Shown in pieces: positions 25,130 through 38,000 of a stretch of 64,000 bases of DNA (position 1 is its first letter; each line of letters opens with the position of its first letter). A program made the translations under genes and the position numbers. Source of the stretch: Anarhynchus alexandrinus (Eukaryota; Chordata; Aves; Charadriiformes; Charadriidae); assembly GCA_008711295.1 (NCBI GenBank), contig VUYV01000082.1, positions 1,022,361 through 1,086,360 of the forward strand, in the 5' to 3' direction. Under the pieces are notes generated by a model. That model was not told the origin of the DNA, searched no databases, and saw only the letters and a list, made by a program, of their open reading frames with translations.

Positions 25130-25500
25130 CAAGAAAATGATATCATTGCATGAATTAATCATCTGGGCAATTAATGGCAAAAGCGACCTCAGGTTTCCAG
25201 CACAGTCTCTGGCACCAGTGAATCGGCAATGACGTAAGCTTCCCCGGGAATACGCTGGCGTTTTGCCCGTTCCTGAGCCTCGCTGTTGACTCGGAGGGCA
25301 GAAGCAAACAATGTAGTCACCCAACCGGTGATAAATGCTGCAAGCGAATGCCAGGCTACCGCCGCTGCAGCGTCAGAGGGACGCTTCTCCTGCCACCCCC
25401 TCCACCCCGTGTGCCTCTTCCAAGGAAGATGCGTATCCTGAAAGAGGCAAGCGCGAACGGCTTCCTCTGATGCGCAAAGAGATGGGCTCTCCAGGTGCGG
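25130..25500. promoter_or_regulatory. CpG-enriched patch with CRE-like and homeodomain/POU-like sites
   Basis: From about 25190 to 25500 I count roughly 20 CpG dinucleotides, far above the surroundings. A CRE-like TGACGTAA lies at about 25230, directly in this patch. Just left of it is an AT-rich block with TTGCATGAATTAATCAT and CAATTAATGG, resembling POU and homeodomain sites. This could be an alternative promoter, a first exon or an enhancer of SYN3, which reads leftward from here. No TATA box or clear splice donor decides it. The call rests on composition only. Confidence 0.35.
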
Positions 25501-28500
25501 CCAGTATCTGTCCCCTTCTTAGTAAGGAGAGCCTCCTGCTCTGCACCTGGAAGCTATGCAGCCTTTTGGAGCGTGTGAATAAGCAAGTTATTTAATTACT
25601 CCTCTGTTGCTGGGGCAGAGGTAAGGGAAGAGAAGTTTATTATACCGGGGAGTTTACTTTCAGATGGCAAGGCTTGTTTTGCTTCATTTCTTAGCTCACT
25701 CTGTTGCTGTGAATGCTTTGAAAGTTGAAGTCAAACTCAACTATGACCGAGCTTTTGCTAACTTAGAGGAGCTGAAGGACAGGAAAGAGCCATGAGAAAT
25801 CAAGAGACAAAAAAACCCACTATATTGCAGTATATGCCCTCTCTTAGATTTGTTTTTCAGTCAGCTGTTCCAGGTGAGATAAGCTGAGCATGGCTCCATC
25901 CTACCAGAAACTGCTGCACATTCCCTTTGGGTTTTCTCTCATCAAATACAAATATTCTCTGTAAGGTGGAGCCTTTTTGTACCTGTGCCAGGTGAGTGTC
26001 CCTTCGGTTTCACTTGGGGCACGTGCCCAAGTTTTGAGACAGAGTGGGTCAGACTCAGCCTGCCACCCCCAGCAGCACATCTCAGAGACTTCAGGAGAGC
26101 TCATGGTCAGAGGGTAGACAGGTGCAGGGAGGTGCTCTCTGATGGGAATATCAGTCATGTTTGTATTTTCCCATCTTTGGGCTGTGTGAGAAAACCACAG
26201 ACAAGAAAGGAGTTTGGGTAGGGGAAACTTGACTCCTGATGTAAGAGATTTGGTGTCAGGGAGGAAGGAGAACTTATCTGGGCAAACAGGTTTGGTTAAC
26301 CCAAGACAAGCCATTTTGTTACTTCTCCCTCTGGGGCTTTCTGCCTTGGTTTTTCTTTTTGGAGGGAGCCTCCAGCTATTGCTTTCTGAGCAACCAGAAA
26401 AAGCATACCTCCCTCAGCACCCATCATAAGAGTTAGTTTCCAACTGAGATAAGATATCCACAGGTGAGCAGCATCTTTGCCTCACCAACACCTTCCTCTG
26501 GATCCTGGCTTAAGAAGAATGAGGTGGTGAAAACATGAGAAGCAGCTGAACCTGTTAATGCCTTACAGCAAGCTGCGATCCCCACTCTGGTTAGTGACTG
26601 GGATAAGGTTACCCAGCCTGGGACAGCCTTGTCTTAAAGGCTTGCAAAGACGTAAGCTGCAGAAGGGCGATTACAGCATCCTCACCGCAAACAACATTCC
26701 CTGCCTACATGGCTTAATGCCACTTGTCACATTTATAATCCAGCTTCCCCCACCTGCCCTGTCTGTTTAGCAGTCACTTGTTATCAGAGCAAAGGCAGTG
26801 AAACAAAGGGACGAGCAGAGGCTAATTTGCTTGATGTGCTCCTGCTCTTCCAGATAACATTAATTTGTGGGCTCTAACCTGATCCTCAGAGATGCTCACC
26901 CTTTCTTTGCATCATTAAAAGGGAGATAGCAAATCTGTGGAAGCAACTCAATAGGCTATCACTCTAGCAGCAGGCAAACAGGACGATTTGATCATCAGTT
27001 CTAACCTGTCCCGATTCCCCCCCCTCCTTGCTTTCCAGGTGTAGCTGGCTCAGCAGATAGGATTAATCCACTTTCCTACTCACTTGCACTCTCCATGTTA
27101 GAGAATCTGATTACACAGATTGTTTGCAATTTATTTCCACCTGCCATGACTAATGCTCCAGTCTGACCTCCTCTTTCCCATTTTCACATTTCACTGCAGA
27201 TCTGAAACATACACAGACAGATGCACACGCACTTGCTCTTTTTTGTTTGCAAACAGCTCACTAAGAGCCTCAACATTTTTGTTTTCAATCAAACCAGAAA
27301 GCACTAATGTTTTCCCCACACTGCCCATGAGGTAATTTCTCCCTTTTGACTCCTCTCATTATGTTTATAATGCACAGGCTCCATACGCTGCTGCTCTCTC
27401 CGCAGAAAACACAGGCATCTCCGTACAGACATGCACAATCAACATGCAATTTTATAAAGCCCTGCAGCACATATAAAGACAAAGGCACACGCTACATGCA
27501 CTGAGCAAGTGCCACCACACACATTCCTGTTCCCTCCAAACCCTGCAGGAAAACATTGCCTGCAGAGTGCTTTCCTAGAAACAAAACCACCCTTGCAGCA
27601 CAGGGACAGTATATGATTCTGGCACATCCCGTCCCCACATGCTTCCTTACCTTTCCTTAGTCTGCTAATCCGGGGGCCCTGGACCTATTCGCTTTCCCCC
27701 CTGCACACAAACTGCCAGTCCCTCCTGCTTCACATTCACAGCACGCTAGCAGGATTCACCGTCATCCCATTCTGCCGGATCCTTATCGCCCTATTGGCCA
27801 AAGCCAGACAGTAAATTCAATTAGGCTCCTCCTTATAACTACATTATCACAGGAACAGGATGAATAATTTAGTAAAACAACAAGGGTGTGCAGGCTCTGG
27901 TGTCACAGACTTCACCCCCACTGGCAGGCTTTTATCAGAGAGGCGGGTAAAGAAACCAGAATCTGTCACTCTCCTGAAAAGGAGACCTTAGATTACCCAC
28001 TTGTATTTCCTATTCCATCCCTCTTCTCCTCCTCCCCCTAAAGCCACGGCATTCCCTTTTTATTGTTGTACATCCATCCCCAGCCCACAACACAGTATTT
28101 CCCTGGTGAATGGTCATTACCATCTCAGTGGATGCAGAGATTTCTGTCCAGGCAAAGCGGTACTGCAGCACATCAAACACTTTGCCTCTTTCCTGAATGC
28201 AAGATGCGAAAAAAGAATAAACCTGTTCTGCAGAAGGGAGTGACAAGACGAGCAGATCACAAGGAAATGGGAAAGTCTGCCTTGTATCATGATATTTTCT
28301 GTTCAGCAACTGCGCTGTCACCCCATCAGTTCAGACACCCAAGGGATGAAAGCACATGGTTCCTGAAAGAGAAGGGCTCATATACGCACCACTCGGGGAC
28401 TGTGATTTCACATGCCTGCAGTGGGAGTTTGAACGCCCATGTCAAAAACACACACCAGAGCGGCAGTTTTCCAAATGACCAAGCTGTTCTGTTTTGCTGC

Positions 28501-31500
28501 TTTTCTTTTTTTTTCTGACCAGAAATTTGTAGTGACTGACAACTAACTACACCTATATTTCCTAAGTTGTTCTTTTTCAAAATGAACACTGCCCTTTTTT
28601 CTCAGGTGACGTGTTATTTGAAGAGTTACAGATCACTGCAGCTTCCCTTAACAGGGTCACCACTACCTAAGTCAAGCCTCAGACCACCTCCTTTGCCTGA
28701 AGCGTTTTTTGTTAAGGGACCAACGCTCAAAGTGGAGGACCTCAGTAGGACAACCCCTTCCACCCCCAGATCAGAGCAAGAAGCCAGCAGGGCTTTTTAA
28801 TGACCATTCACAGTAATATTGAAAGCTATTACTAATACGTGTTCACATGCACAGTATTTACAAACAGTCATATTATTCCACCACAACTGAAAAATAAATA
28901 GGCAGGATGAAGAAGCCGTTCTTCTTCCCTTATAGGAGCCCGTGTCCCTTAGAGTCCAAAAAAACCCTTTGCACTCTGCTTCCCCTGTGCTAACATTTAC
29001 TCAGCAGAGTCTATATACCTACTATCATAATAACATGAGGTTCAAATTTGCACTAGAGCCCAAACTCCTTCGAGCAACTCCTACACCAGCGCTCAGTTTG
29101 GCTCATGTCCCAGGACTGGCTGGCTGGGTAGCCCTTAGCTCTGCCTCGAGGGCCAGTAGGGACACGAGGTTGAAGTCAAACCCAAGCACCAGCACAGCTA
29201 CAAAGGCAGACCGCTGGTGAGACACCGGGAGTTTTCCTAAAGGCAGTGTCTGTCTTTAGGCACTGTCTTCGTGGCAAAGGACTGGCAGGAAGCTGGGACA
29301 ACCCACAGCTATTGCCACTTTCTAAATTGCTGGACCGTCTACCTCTGTCACAGCCACGGTTCAGGATGGAGAGTCATGCTGCCTTCCTCAGGAGAAGAGG
29401 GCACGGGAATTGTGGCCGCTTTTGCCTATCCCACCAAGTTCAAGGTGATCTAAGGAGAGAAAAAGTAAGAGTCTCAACCAAGTTTTTGCCTTTGTCTGTC
29501 ATGGGTTTCTCTGCCACATAAAGGGACAAAACTGCCCTCCTGCTCCTGAAGGTGCTTCACTTTCGAAGAATGGCAGCTGCTCTTTCCCCCTCCTCTTTCC
29601 CTTGCAGCTATCCAAACTTTTAAGGGCTTTTGTGTTAAAAGGAAACCTTGAATTATGCAGTTGGTGATAGCTTCGGAGCAATTAAATTAAGCCATGTGGC
29701 AAGTCGCCCAATGTCACTACTAAAATTCAGGCTGTTTTAGCATCATTTATTGAAGAGTTTTTACATTATGCTTACTTAAACTACAAAAAGAGAGCAAATT
29801 AGGCTGTTTCCATGACAACTAGAGAATCTGCTCAAAATTCAGGAGATGCTGAGGTGGGGGTGGGGTGGGGGGAGCACCTCTTCAGTGGAGAGCTCTGCAT
29901 CATCAGTATGGCTCTTGGTTATCAAATCCCTTTCAAGTTAATTCCTAGCATCAAAGCTCCCCTGACAAAGGGTTTAATAATCAGGAGCAAAGATTTGGCT
30001 AAAGAGGGCACCAAGCCAAGTCTCCCAGCACTAATGTGAATTTACTTCTGGTGAGAGGTGCTCAGCTGAGGGCTCCACAGAGCAATCAGAGAAGTGGCAG
30101 CGGTAGTACATAAACACACACGAGGCAGGGTGGGAGAAGTGGCCTCCTGAGGCTTCATTGCAGACGAGTGCTGAATCGAAAGGCACATTGTGACTCTGTG
30201 CTGCAGTAAAGGTGAATGATGACTTTCACAGAGGAGATGGGGAGGGAGAGAGAGAAGGAAGCAGGGTCCCAGCCGCTGCTCGTGGAAACCCTCCGAAAGT
30301 TGGAATGAGATGAGTAAAGTCTTCCACCAACCCCAAGAAATTAATTACAGCAAATAAAAGAACAAAATGGCAAGACAAAAAGCAGGATCGATGGTGTCAG
30401 AAGAAGCCAACAGGCTGAGCAAACAGAGGACAGGCTACTTAAGATCTTTTGCAGGAATTAAATCCTTGGTAGGACTGTTGAATATTTTCCAAAGCTTGTT
30501 CTCTGTGTATTTTTTTTTTTTCCAGCTGAATATTTTTTCTGTTGCAAGCCTTCTAAGAAAATCACTATTTTATTAGACTTCTCTGAAAAATTTCTTTTCG
30601 TTCTTAGCAATAGCTGAGGTATTTTTGGATGAAAGCACAGAACATTTTTTTGGAAAAATTTAAGAAAGCTTTGTAGTTTACATGGAAGATCTTTCCTTCT
30701 TCATAATTATTTTTGATCAGACAATTTATTGCCATCAGAAGCATTGGTGTTCTCCTTTGAAAACACGCCTTACTGGGCATAACCCCCTTTTGGATGGTAG
30801 GAAAAATAGGTATAAGCATTTTCAAAATTAAAGAAAATTGAACACTCAGGCAAATGGAGAAGTCTGTGAAAGTTTCTCCCCCTCCCTCTTCATCCCCAGA
30901 TGATAGAAACTGTGTTTAGAGATGAAAATAAGAAGCAATTGAGAAATTTAGAGAGAGATATACCATTGTATTGTTTTGAGTGTTATACTCCTTGTGTTAT
31001 ACTCCAAGTAGGACACTTGCCAAGGCAAAAACATACATTCTACAGGGATCTAAAAGTGCAAAAAATTATGAAATAAACACTAATAACAACTATGCATCTT
31101 CAAGATATAAGTACTCCCTTATCTAATGTCCTGTTCAATCTTTGAGTCCCAAAACTGACTGTCAGTCTGCCTTACTTGGAATGTCGTGGCAATACTTCAG
31201 CACCTTGAGTTGGAGGTGTTGATCTTCTGATGGGGTTCCATCTTGTTGATCTTGTGCCTGGGTACCACTTTTATAGGTTGCTAATAAGGATCATCCTTAG
31301 AACAAGTCTTTAATTGATTATCAACTTGCGAATGAGACTAGCTATTTCTTTGCACATCCCCTCCCTGCCCCTCCCCGGTATCCTTCAAAGCCTTGCAAAA
31401 AGCATTTATTAGCTAATGATACCGTAGGAGCGGGAGTAGGTTGGGCTGCACACAAGTCATGTAGGCTTGTTGTGGACCCACAATATGTGGCAGAGATGAG

Positions 31501-34411
31501 AGGCTGAATTGAGCATTCAATGTCAAGTGGCAGGTTCCACAGAAACAAATCTGAGGAATAGAGGACAGGGTTAGAGAGAAAAGAAGGAAAGGGCAATACA
31601 TAGCAGAATAGGAATAAGCTCTTTGGAAGTGTCTGGGATGTTATTTCCTGAAATGAGATGCCTTTGGGACAAGCTGCATTTTACCTAGTCAGACTGAGGC
31701 ATTATCCTGGAGACTCACTGCTACTGCACATATGTACGGTGGTCTCTACAAGAAGCATATTACCATCCCACTGAAAACACCTTTCAGTGTCCCAAACATG
31801 CTCCTAATTAACAGAATTATTCATTCTTCAGCAATAGTGACTTGTGATTTTAATGAACTTTGCAAGACCTTTTAGATATCATGTCTTAATCTAGGAAAAA
31901 AACTAAATAACTTTTCTACTGGCATTCTTTACTTACTTCAGTAACATTTTTCTATAATGTTTATTGGTTGCAGGGACTTCTTTCCATCTCAAACACCATA
32001 GCAATATGAGGTCTTAAAAAGCCATATTTTATCCCCCTGTGCTATTCTAACACAAGAAAACACAAATATCCTATTTTTTCATGAGGCTCTTTGAGTGAGA
32101 ATCTATTTAATAGCAGTCAACTTTAAAAATACAAGTACACTACTTCTTCACAAAATCACCTGTTGTATTTTGCAAAACACTGTTCCTAGGCTGTGGAAGT
32201 TTCCAAAGCAAAAAAAAATATTCTTGTTTACTGATGGGACAGGTTTCCCACTCTCAGAGGCTAGAAAAGAGAGAGACGTGCCCTAATTCCACGTCAGCAT
32301 AGGCAGTATCCCAAAGGTATGGCACTCATCTACGATGCAGGAAACAGAGGGCCCAAACCTCAACAAAGCAAACTGGAGACTCATCTCTCGGTCCTCCCCA
32401 GGGCAGAAAGTAACTGCATCAAGAGTTTATCAGCTATTCAGAAGAGAGACTCTCATTATACCTCCTGCATAAATTATTCTACTGTATAGAGACTCCTGTA
32501 ACATTGGGCCAAAGACTGAATGGATGACCAATGGCCAAGACACTCACCAGAAAGCGAGATTCATGTCAGTAGCTTGTAATTCACAGAGCACAGCTTTGAC
32601 TCCTTTCTCTCATGTCCCTGTTGTCTCTAAGGTTATTTTCATCCAAACTGCAAATCCTGCGCTGGACATATTTAACTGGAGATGGAAACTTCCACTTTTT
32701 TGTTCGTTTGCTTTCTTGAATTAGAAAAACCTCTTACATCTTCCAGAGTTTTCAGCCCTTTTGACAACTGGGGAGAATATCTGGTACAAAATCTAAAGCT
32801 AAACATCATGTTCAGAAGGGACAGCTGAGCTGGATTCTTCTTTGGCTTCCTTTAAGCCAAGGGGCACTGCTCAATCATGCAGTGTAGCTAAGACACCACA
32901 GGTAAACTCTGTGCACTGACCAAATCTTGTTTCTTACCTTACTTACTCCCATTCAAGAAGAATAGTTCTGGCAAAGCCCAAGGATTCATATTAGTGTAAA
33001 ACTCACATAAAATTAAAGCAGGATCACCATCCGCACCTTCAGCAGACAATCATCTAAAAAGGGCCAGTGCAGATGACCTATTTCAACGGAGTAGCTCAAG
33101 AGAACCAAGAGCGGATTTGGCCAATCGGTTTGCTACAGATAATCTGCTTCTTCAGGTGCCTCCATGCTCTCACATCCTCCTCCTCCTCCTCCTCCCTTCC
33201 CTGGTTGCCAGGCAACTACAAAAAGGACCGGAGAGCATGCTGGAGGAAACCACCCCGCAAGGCACCGCGTGGGTTTGGGTTTTCTTTCCTAGAAAACACT
33301 CAAGGGCAAAGTGGCCTTGGCTTCGGAGGCAACGTCTCGCTGTAAAACATTGCTTTGGTTGTGGGACAAGTGATGTGCATCCATAACAACCAAAATAAAT
33401 GCCTTCACAGACTCCAAGCTTGCTTCTGAGTTTTTTTCTGGGGCTCAGTTGTTCTTCATCAATTCCACAGATCAATAATTTAAGGAGTGCAAACATAGAA
33501 GTCACCAGCCTGTACAGCAGGAGATTTCGCAATACCAGATGAAGTTGTTGCAACGTCTCTGAGGATCACTGCTGTAGTGGGCCATCGCTATATGTTTACA
33601 GCACTGACTTAACAGTGTCCCATAGGGCAAATGCAAAAGAAAACCAACATTTGTGACCAGAAATCTGTTTGCTTGTAAAAGCTCAGGCACTTCTGGATGA
33701 GGAGTAAAAGAGATCAGCCACTAGAAACTGAAATAGAGAGGCCTGTACTGGACTCCATGAAGTCCCTTGGCCAACTTGGTGTGGGAGAGGCTGTCTCATT
33801 CCTCCAGGTCTATCCAGCTTCCTTCCCTCAGGGTTTGTATTGAGGGATAAGCCTCAAATATATGAATAAAAGAAGTTTGGGTCTGATGTTTGGAGATGCA
33901 AAAAAAAAAATAATACCTACACCCTGAAATTACACCATTAGTATTTCAAAATACAATTTAGTTTAAAAGATGGCGGCATCAACTAAACACAGGCACAAAG
34001 TCAGGTAAAAAACACCTGGAAGATTAGACACACACCTGTGACTTTACTTTCAAAACAAGCTTAATTTGTTAAGTCTTACCCTGTATAGGATTGAACCTAA
34101 CAAGAGAAGATGAGAAAAAACTTTCTATTTCAGCAACTTTAATATTACTTTTTGGTTCCTGTAATCACACTGAATTCTCAATGCTTTTCAGTATTTCAGG
34201 CATATTTTTGAGACCTATTACTGCACAACAAAATCTCATTTTTACCCCTACCTCCATATATCATGCCAGAAAGTCCATCTTTTCTAAGCAAAGTTTTCCA
34301 TTTTTATTATCTAGTGTTCTGCCTGAAATGATAAAGGCTGTATCCTGAGGCCATTCAACCTAATAGCATTCACTACAGACTCTGAAGTCAGTTGAGGAGC
34401 ATATCTTCTTA
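25501..34411. other. Long non-coding segment, 25.5-34.4 kb
   Basis: No recognisable exon, RNA gene or mobile element. Low-complexity spots are a G-rich tract at about 29851-29873, a T12 run at 30510-30521, a (TCC)7 at 33175-33195 and an A-run near 33900. The longest frame (28063-28518 plus, 151 codons) ends in poly-pyrimidine-encoded residues and shows no domain. Confidence 0.5.
33175..33195 (+). repeat. (TCC)7 microsatellite
   Basis: Seven perfect TCC units, giving a short polypyrimidine stretch. It is short enough to be stable and has no evident function. Confidence 0.95.
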
Positions 34412-35020
34412 ACCGCATCCTGGGCTGCATCAAAAGAAGTGTGGCCAGCAGGGCGAGGGAGGTGATTCTGCCCCTCTACTCCACGCTCGTGAGACCCCAC
34501 CTGGAGTACTGCATCCAGCTCTGGAGTCCTCAACATAAGAAAGACATGGACCTGCTGGAGCGTGTCCAGAGGAGGGCCACGAGGATGATCCGAGGGCTGG
34601 AGCACCTCTCCTATGAGGAGAGGCTGAAAGAGTTGGGGCTGTTCAGCCTGGAGAAGAGAAGGCTCTGGGGAGATCTTATTGCGGCCTTCCAGTACCTAAA
34701 GGGGGCCTACAGGAGAGCTGGGGAAGGACTTTTTACTAGGGCATGTAGTGACAGGACAAGGGGGAATGGCTTCAAACTGGAAGAAGGTAGATTTAGATTA
34801 GATATTAGGAAGAAATTTTTCACTTTAAGGGTGGTGAGGCACTGGAACAGGTTGCCCAGAGAGGTTGTTGAGGCCCCATCCCTGGAGGTGTTCAAGGCCA
34901 GGCTGGACGTGGCCTTGGGCAACCTGGTCTAGTGGGAGGTGTCCCTGCCTGTGGCAGGGGGGTTGGAACTCGATGATCTTCAAGGTCCTTTCCAACCTAA
35001 ACCATTCTATGATTCTATGA
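34412..35020 (+). mobile_element. CR1 LINE, 5'-truncated copy of about 0.6 kb
   Basis: A chicken-repeat-1 non-LTR retrotransposon keeping the end of ORF2 and the 3' UTR. Consensus words seen are GGGCTGCATCAAAAGAAGTG, CTGGAGTACTGCATCCAGCT, GGAACTCGATGATCTTCAAG and TCCTTTCCAACCTAAACC. The end is the diagnostic ATTCTATGATTCTATGA at 35004-35020. CR1 copies are made by target-primed reverse transcription and are usually 5'-truncated, as here. The long open frame inside and the small divergence from the copy at the window end suggest a fairly young insertion. The left boundary is approximate, and I could not identify a target-site duplication. Confidence 0.96.
34414..34932 (+). pseudogene. C-terminal remnant of CR1 ORF2 (reverse transcriptase)
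   Basis: An open frame from the truncation point to a TAG at 34930-34932. It encodes the end of CR1 ORF2p beyond the reverse-transcriptase catalytic core, with typical segments [51 protein letters not shown] and [10 protein letters not shown]. The endonuclease and the catalytic palm motifs are missing because of the 5' truncation, so it cannot be a working enzyme. The frame has no internal stop. It should not be annotated as a host gene. Confidence 0.93.
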
Positions 35021-38000
35021 ATCCCAAGTATCTTGGGAATTTGGGGCTAATTTTCAGTTTCCCTAAGAACTCTACTTCCCTCCCTCCCCTTTTGAGTAGC
35101 CACTTGCTATTTCTGTAGAGTCCACAGACAATTAATTACTACTGATCTAAACAATCCAGTCATAACCAGACCCACATGTTGCTCTCAGTTGAAAGGAGAA
35201 ATACTTTTACTTCCCCCACATACACCTCAACCAAGGCTGAGTTTTACTAGCAATGAGATAATTTCATGACTGGAAAGGTCCTACTCTGGGTCCTGCTGTT
35301 CTTCTTTGAACCTTTCTTAAACAACTGCATCCAGCCTTCAAGTTTACATCTTACATCAGCCATACGAAGCAGATTTCTCCTTTGGTTCTCTCACAGTGCA
35401 GTACAGATAGTTAATTTTTGTCACGGATTTTTTTTTCCCCTCACACATCCAAGGTTCCCTTATCCCCTAAGGTCACAGTTTGGCTTGCTGCCTTTTCTGC
35501 TGAGGTTTGAAGTCCAAAGCAGTACTCTATTACAAAATCTCAATAGTACTTTTGCAGTTCTTGGAGTAGAAAATTGAAGTTTAGAGTGATTAAGAAAATG
35601 AAACTAGGATTGAAGAATAAATTTTTGCTGAGTTGTCCCTTTCCTCCTTTTAAACACCACTTAAATTTAGCACCCAAGGGTAGAAACCAAAACATATGTT
35701 CTGATTAAGTGCTTATTTCAGCTTTTTAATGTCAAGGTGCCCCTGCTATTATGGGAAGGGTATGGATGGGATTATGAATTCTGGCAACTAAACCCTGATA
35801 TTTTTTAAAATGGTCTATCCCTTTACTGCTATCCCTGCTCTCGAGGGAAAGCTCTTTAGAATAAGGAAATAAGGTATGAAAGGATTTCATTGAAAGAAAT
35901 GGATAGGCTGGGTGGACAGACACATTCTTCTGCATGATGCAAAGACCTCAGCTACGTACTCTTGTGCAGCAGCATCAGCCGTGGCAGCCCAGCTGGGCTC
36001 TGGACAGAGCAATATTTGACATTATCACAAAACTCAGGATGTTGCAGCAGTCAGGCTGAGGCAAGAGGAATGAGGAAGGGGCAGAAGAAGGGGGTAGGTG
36101 GGAAATCGTGCAGGGAGGGGAGCAGTGAACCAGTAGGGTGGAGGGCAAGTGGTATGGGAGGACTCTGGTGTAGCCATGCAGGCTCCCTTCATTTGGGGTG
36201 ATTGAAGCCTTGCTCTGTGTGGAAGATAGCAGAGGGAATAAATTCTTTCACAAGTGTGCGCATCCTAGGGGAGCGTTTAAAATAACAGTCTGCAGTGGGC
36301 AAGAAACCACTGTATTAAAATACAGCTCACTTCCCAGGGGTATGGGAATCAAATGAGAAGCTACTCATAAGGTTGTAAAATGAAACCACATAAAACGTTA
36401 ACAGAAAAGTCATGTTTTAATTTAGAATTACTCACCGACTGATAGGAGATCCAAAATACGACCATGTTCCCTAATGTTGATGGTTAAATGTCTTTCTCAA
36501 AGCGTGTTAAAGGAGACAGACAGCAGCAGCAGGCTGGAATGAATTTGAGAGAAAGCTACAGCACCAGACAGAATTCCAAGGACCACATGACACAGCAGGA
36601 CAGCGTAGTTATTGACCACCATCCCCAACTCAGTACCTTTGGTATCTCCTCTGGTGTATCATAAATAATATGACTTCAGGGTAACTTTGGAAATAGCCTG
36701 TTCTTCTTTAGGGATAATTTTCTGGCATTTAATAAGTCAGAGTCACCCCTAACATTTCTTAGGGTATGTCTATGCAGCACCCAGCGTGGGTGCCTACAGT
36801 AGTTCGAGTCTGTATTCCATCCCAGCTGCGTTATTGTGCGAGGTGCAGGGTCAGCTTGCTTAGGCAAAGGAGCATGTGAGTGCAGCTCAGCCCTCGCTGG
36901 TCCTGGTGCTACTGCGATAGCCCACACATGGTGTCCACAGCACGGTGCCTTGTGCCATGCAAGTATGCTTCCCCGTTCTCATAAGGCAGCAGCTCTGGCT
37001 TTAGGGGCTGTGGTAGAGATTAAGACTGTTTACAACCTTAGTAGTAAAAAATGCTCTATATCTTATATCTATAAAGCACATAAGTGATGGGCAATGATAA
37101 CCCATCGATTTTCACTGGTTTTCTCTAGTACTGTCTCACAAACGCACTTAAGCAAAACCACATGGTAATCCCATTTCCTGAACAGAGGAACACATTCATA
37201 TCTACAGTTCAGACAGACTTTGCACAGGTCTCTACCATGGGCTCTTCCCTATTTCTTAATTGTTTCTACTTCTGATGCTGCCTAAATGAACCCCTGCCTG
37301 AATGACACAATGACAAAAAGATGGATGCCTTTCCCATTTTCACGGAGTTTTAATTTACATCTTTCATATATTACTCTCTACAGTTCCTTATGTTTTTGGA
37401 TTGAACACATCTGGACAGATTCAAGATTTCTATACCTTCCAGACCCAGGACTCCTTCCCAGCTGCCCTTAGACACCTTAGTCAAATGCCATTTTCCACTT
37501 CTTTTCTCTTCTCTGGTTCAGTAGGTTCTAAGAGACCCCCACAGAGAAGGAAAGACAACACTGAGAGGCCCAAATGTTGTAGCGATAGCACCTGTCCTTT
37601 CCTTGTGACCACTGCAAGGCAATCTCTGCCCATTCCATTATTCAACATTGGACTTAGAGCAGAAGTTCAAAACCACGTTGCAATATACGCCCAGTGCAAC
37701 TACATGCTAAGCACTACCAGTAAAACACTCAGAGAGATTTATATTTTCTGAAAAAAACTGCAATGATTTATTTGTGCTGGGACTTCTTCTCCATACATAT
37801 TTATGGGGTCTGTTTACTCAAGTAAAGCAATGTGTGAAATTCAACAGACACAGAACCTCACAGAGAAGTCTTCTGTCTGCTTTAATTAAAGAGAGAAGGA
37901 AAACACCCAAGGATTCTTTACTGTAGTGAAAGTTAAAAGGATCAACAGGAACCGCTGTGGGTGGATGAAGCTTCTACGTTTTAATGACTTCTGACATGTC

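Noticed and set aside
34441..34932. 163-codon open frame as a host protein gene
   Set aside because: The translation is the C-terminal part of CR1 ORF2p, and the surrounding DNA is a CR1 element with its diagnostic tail.
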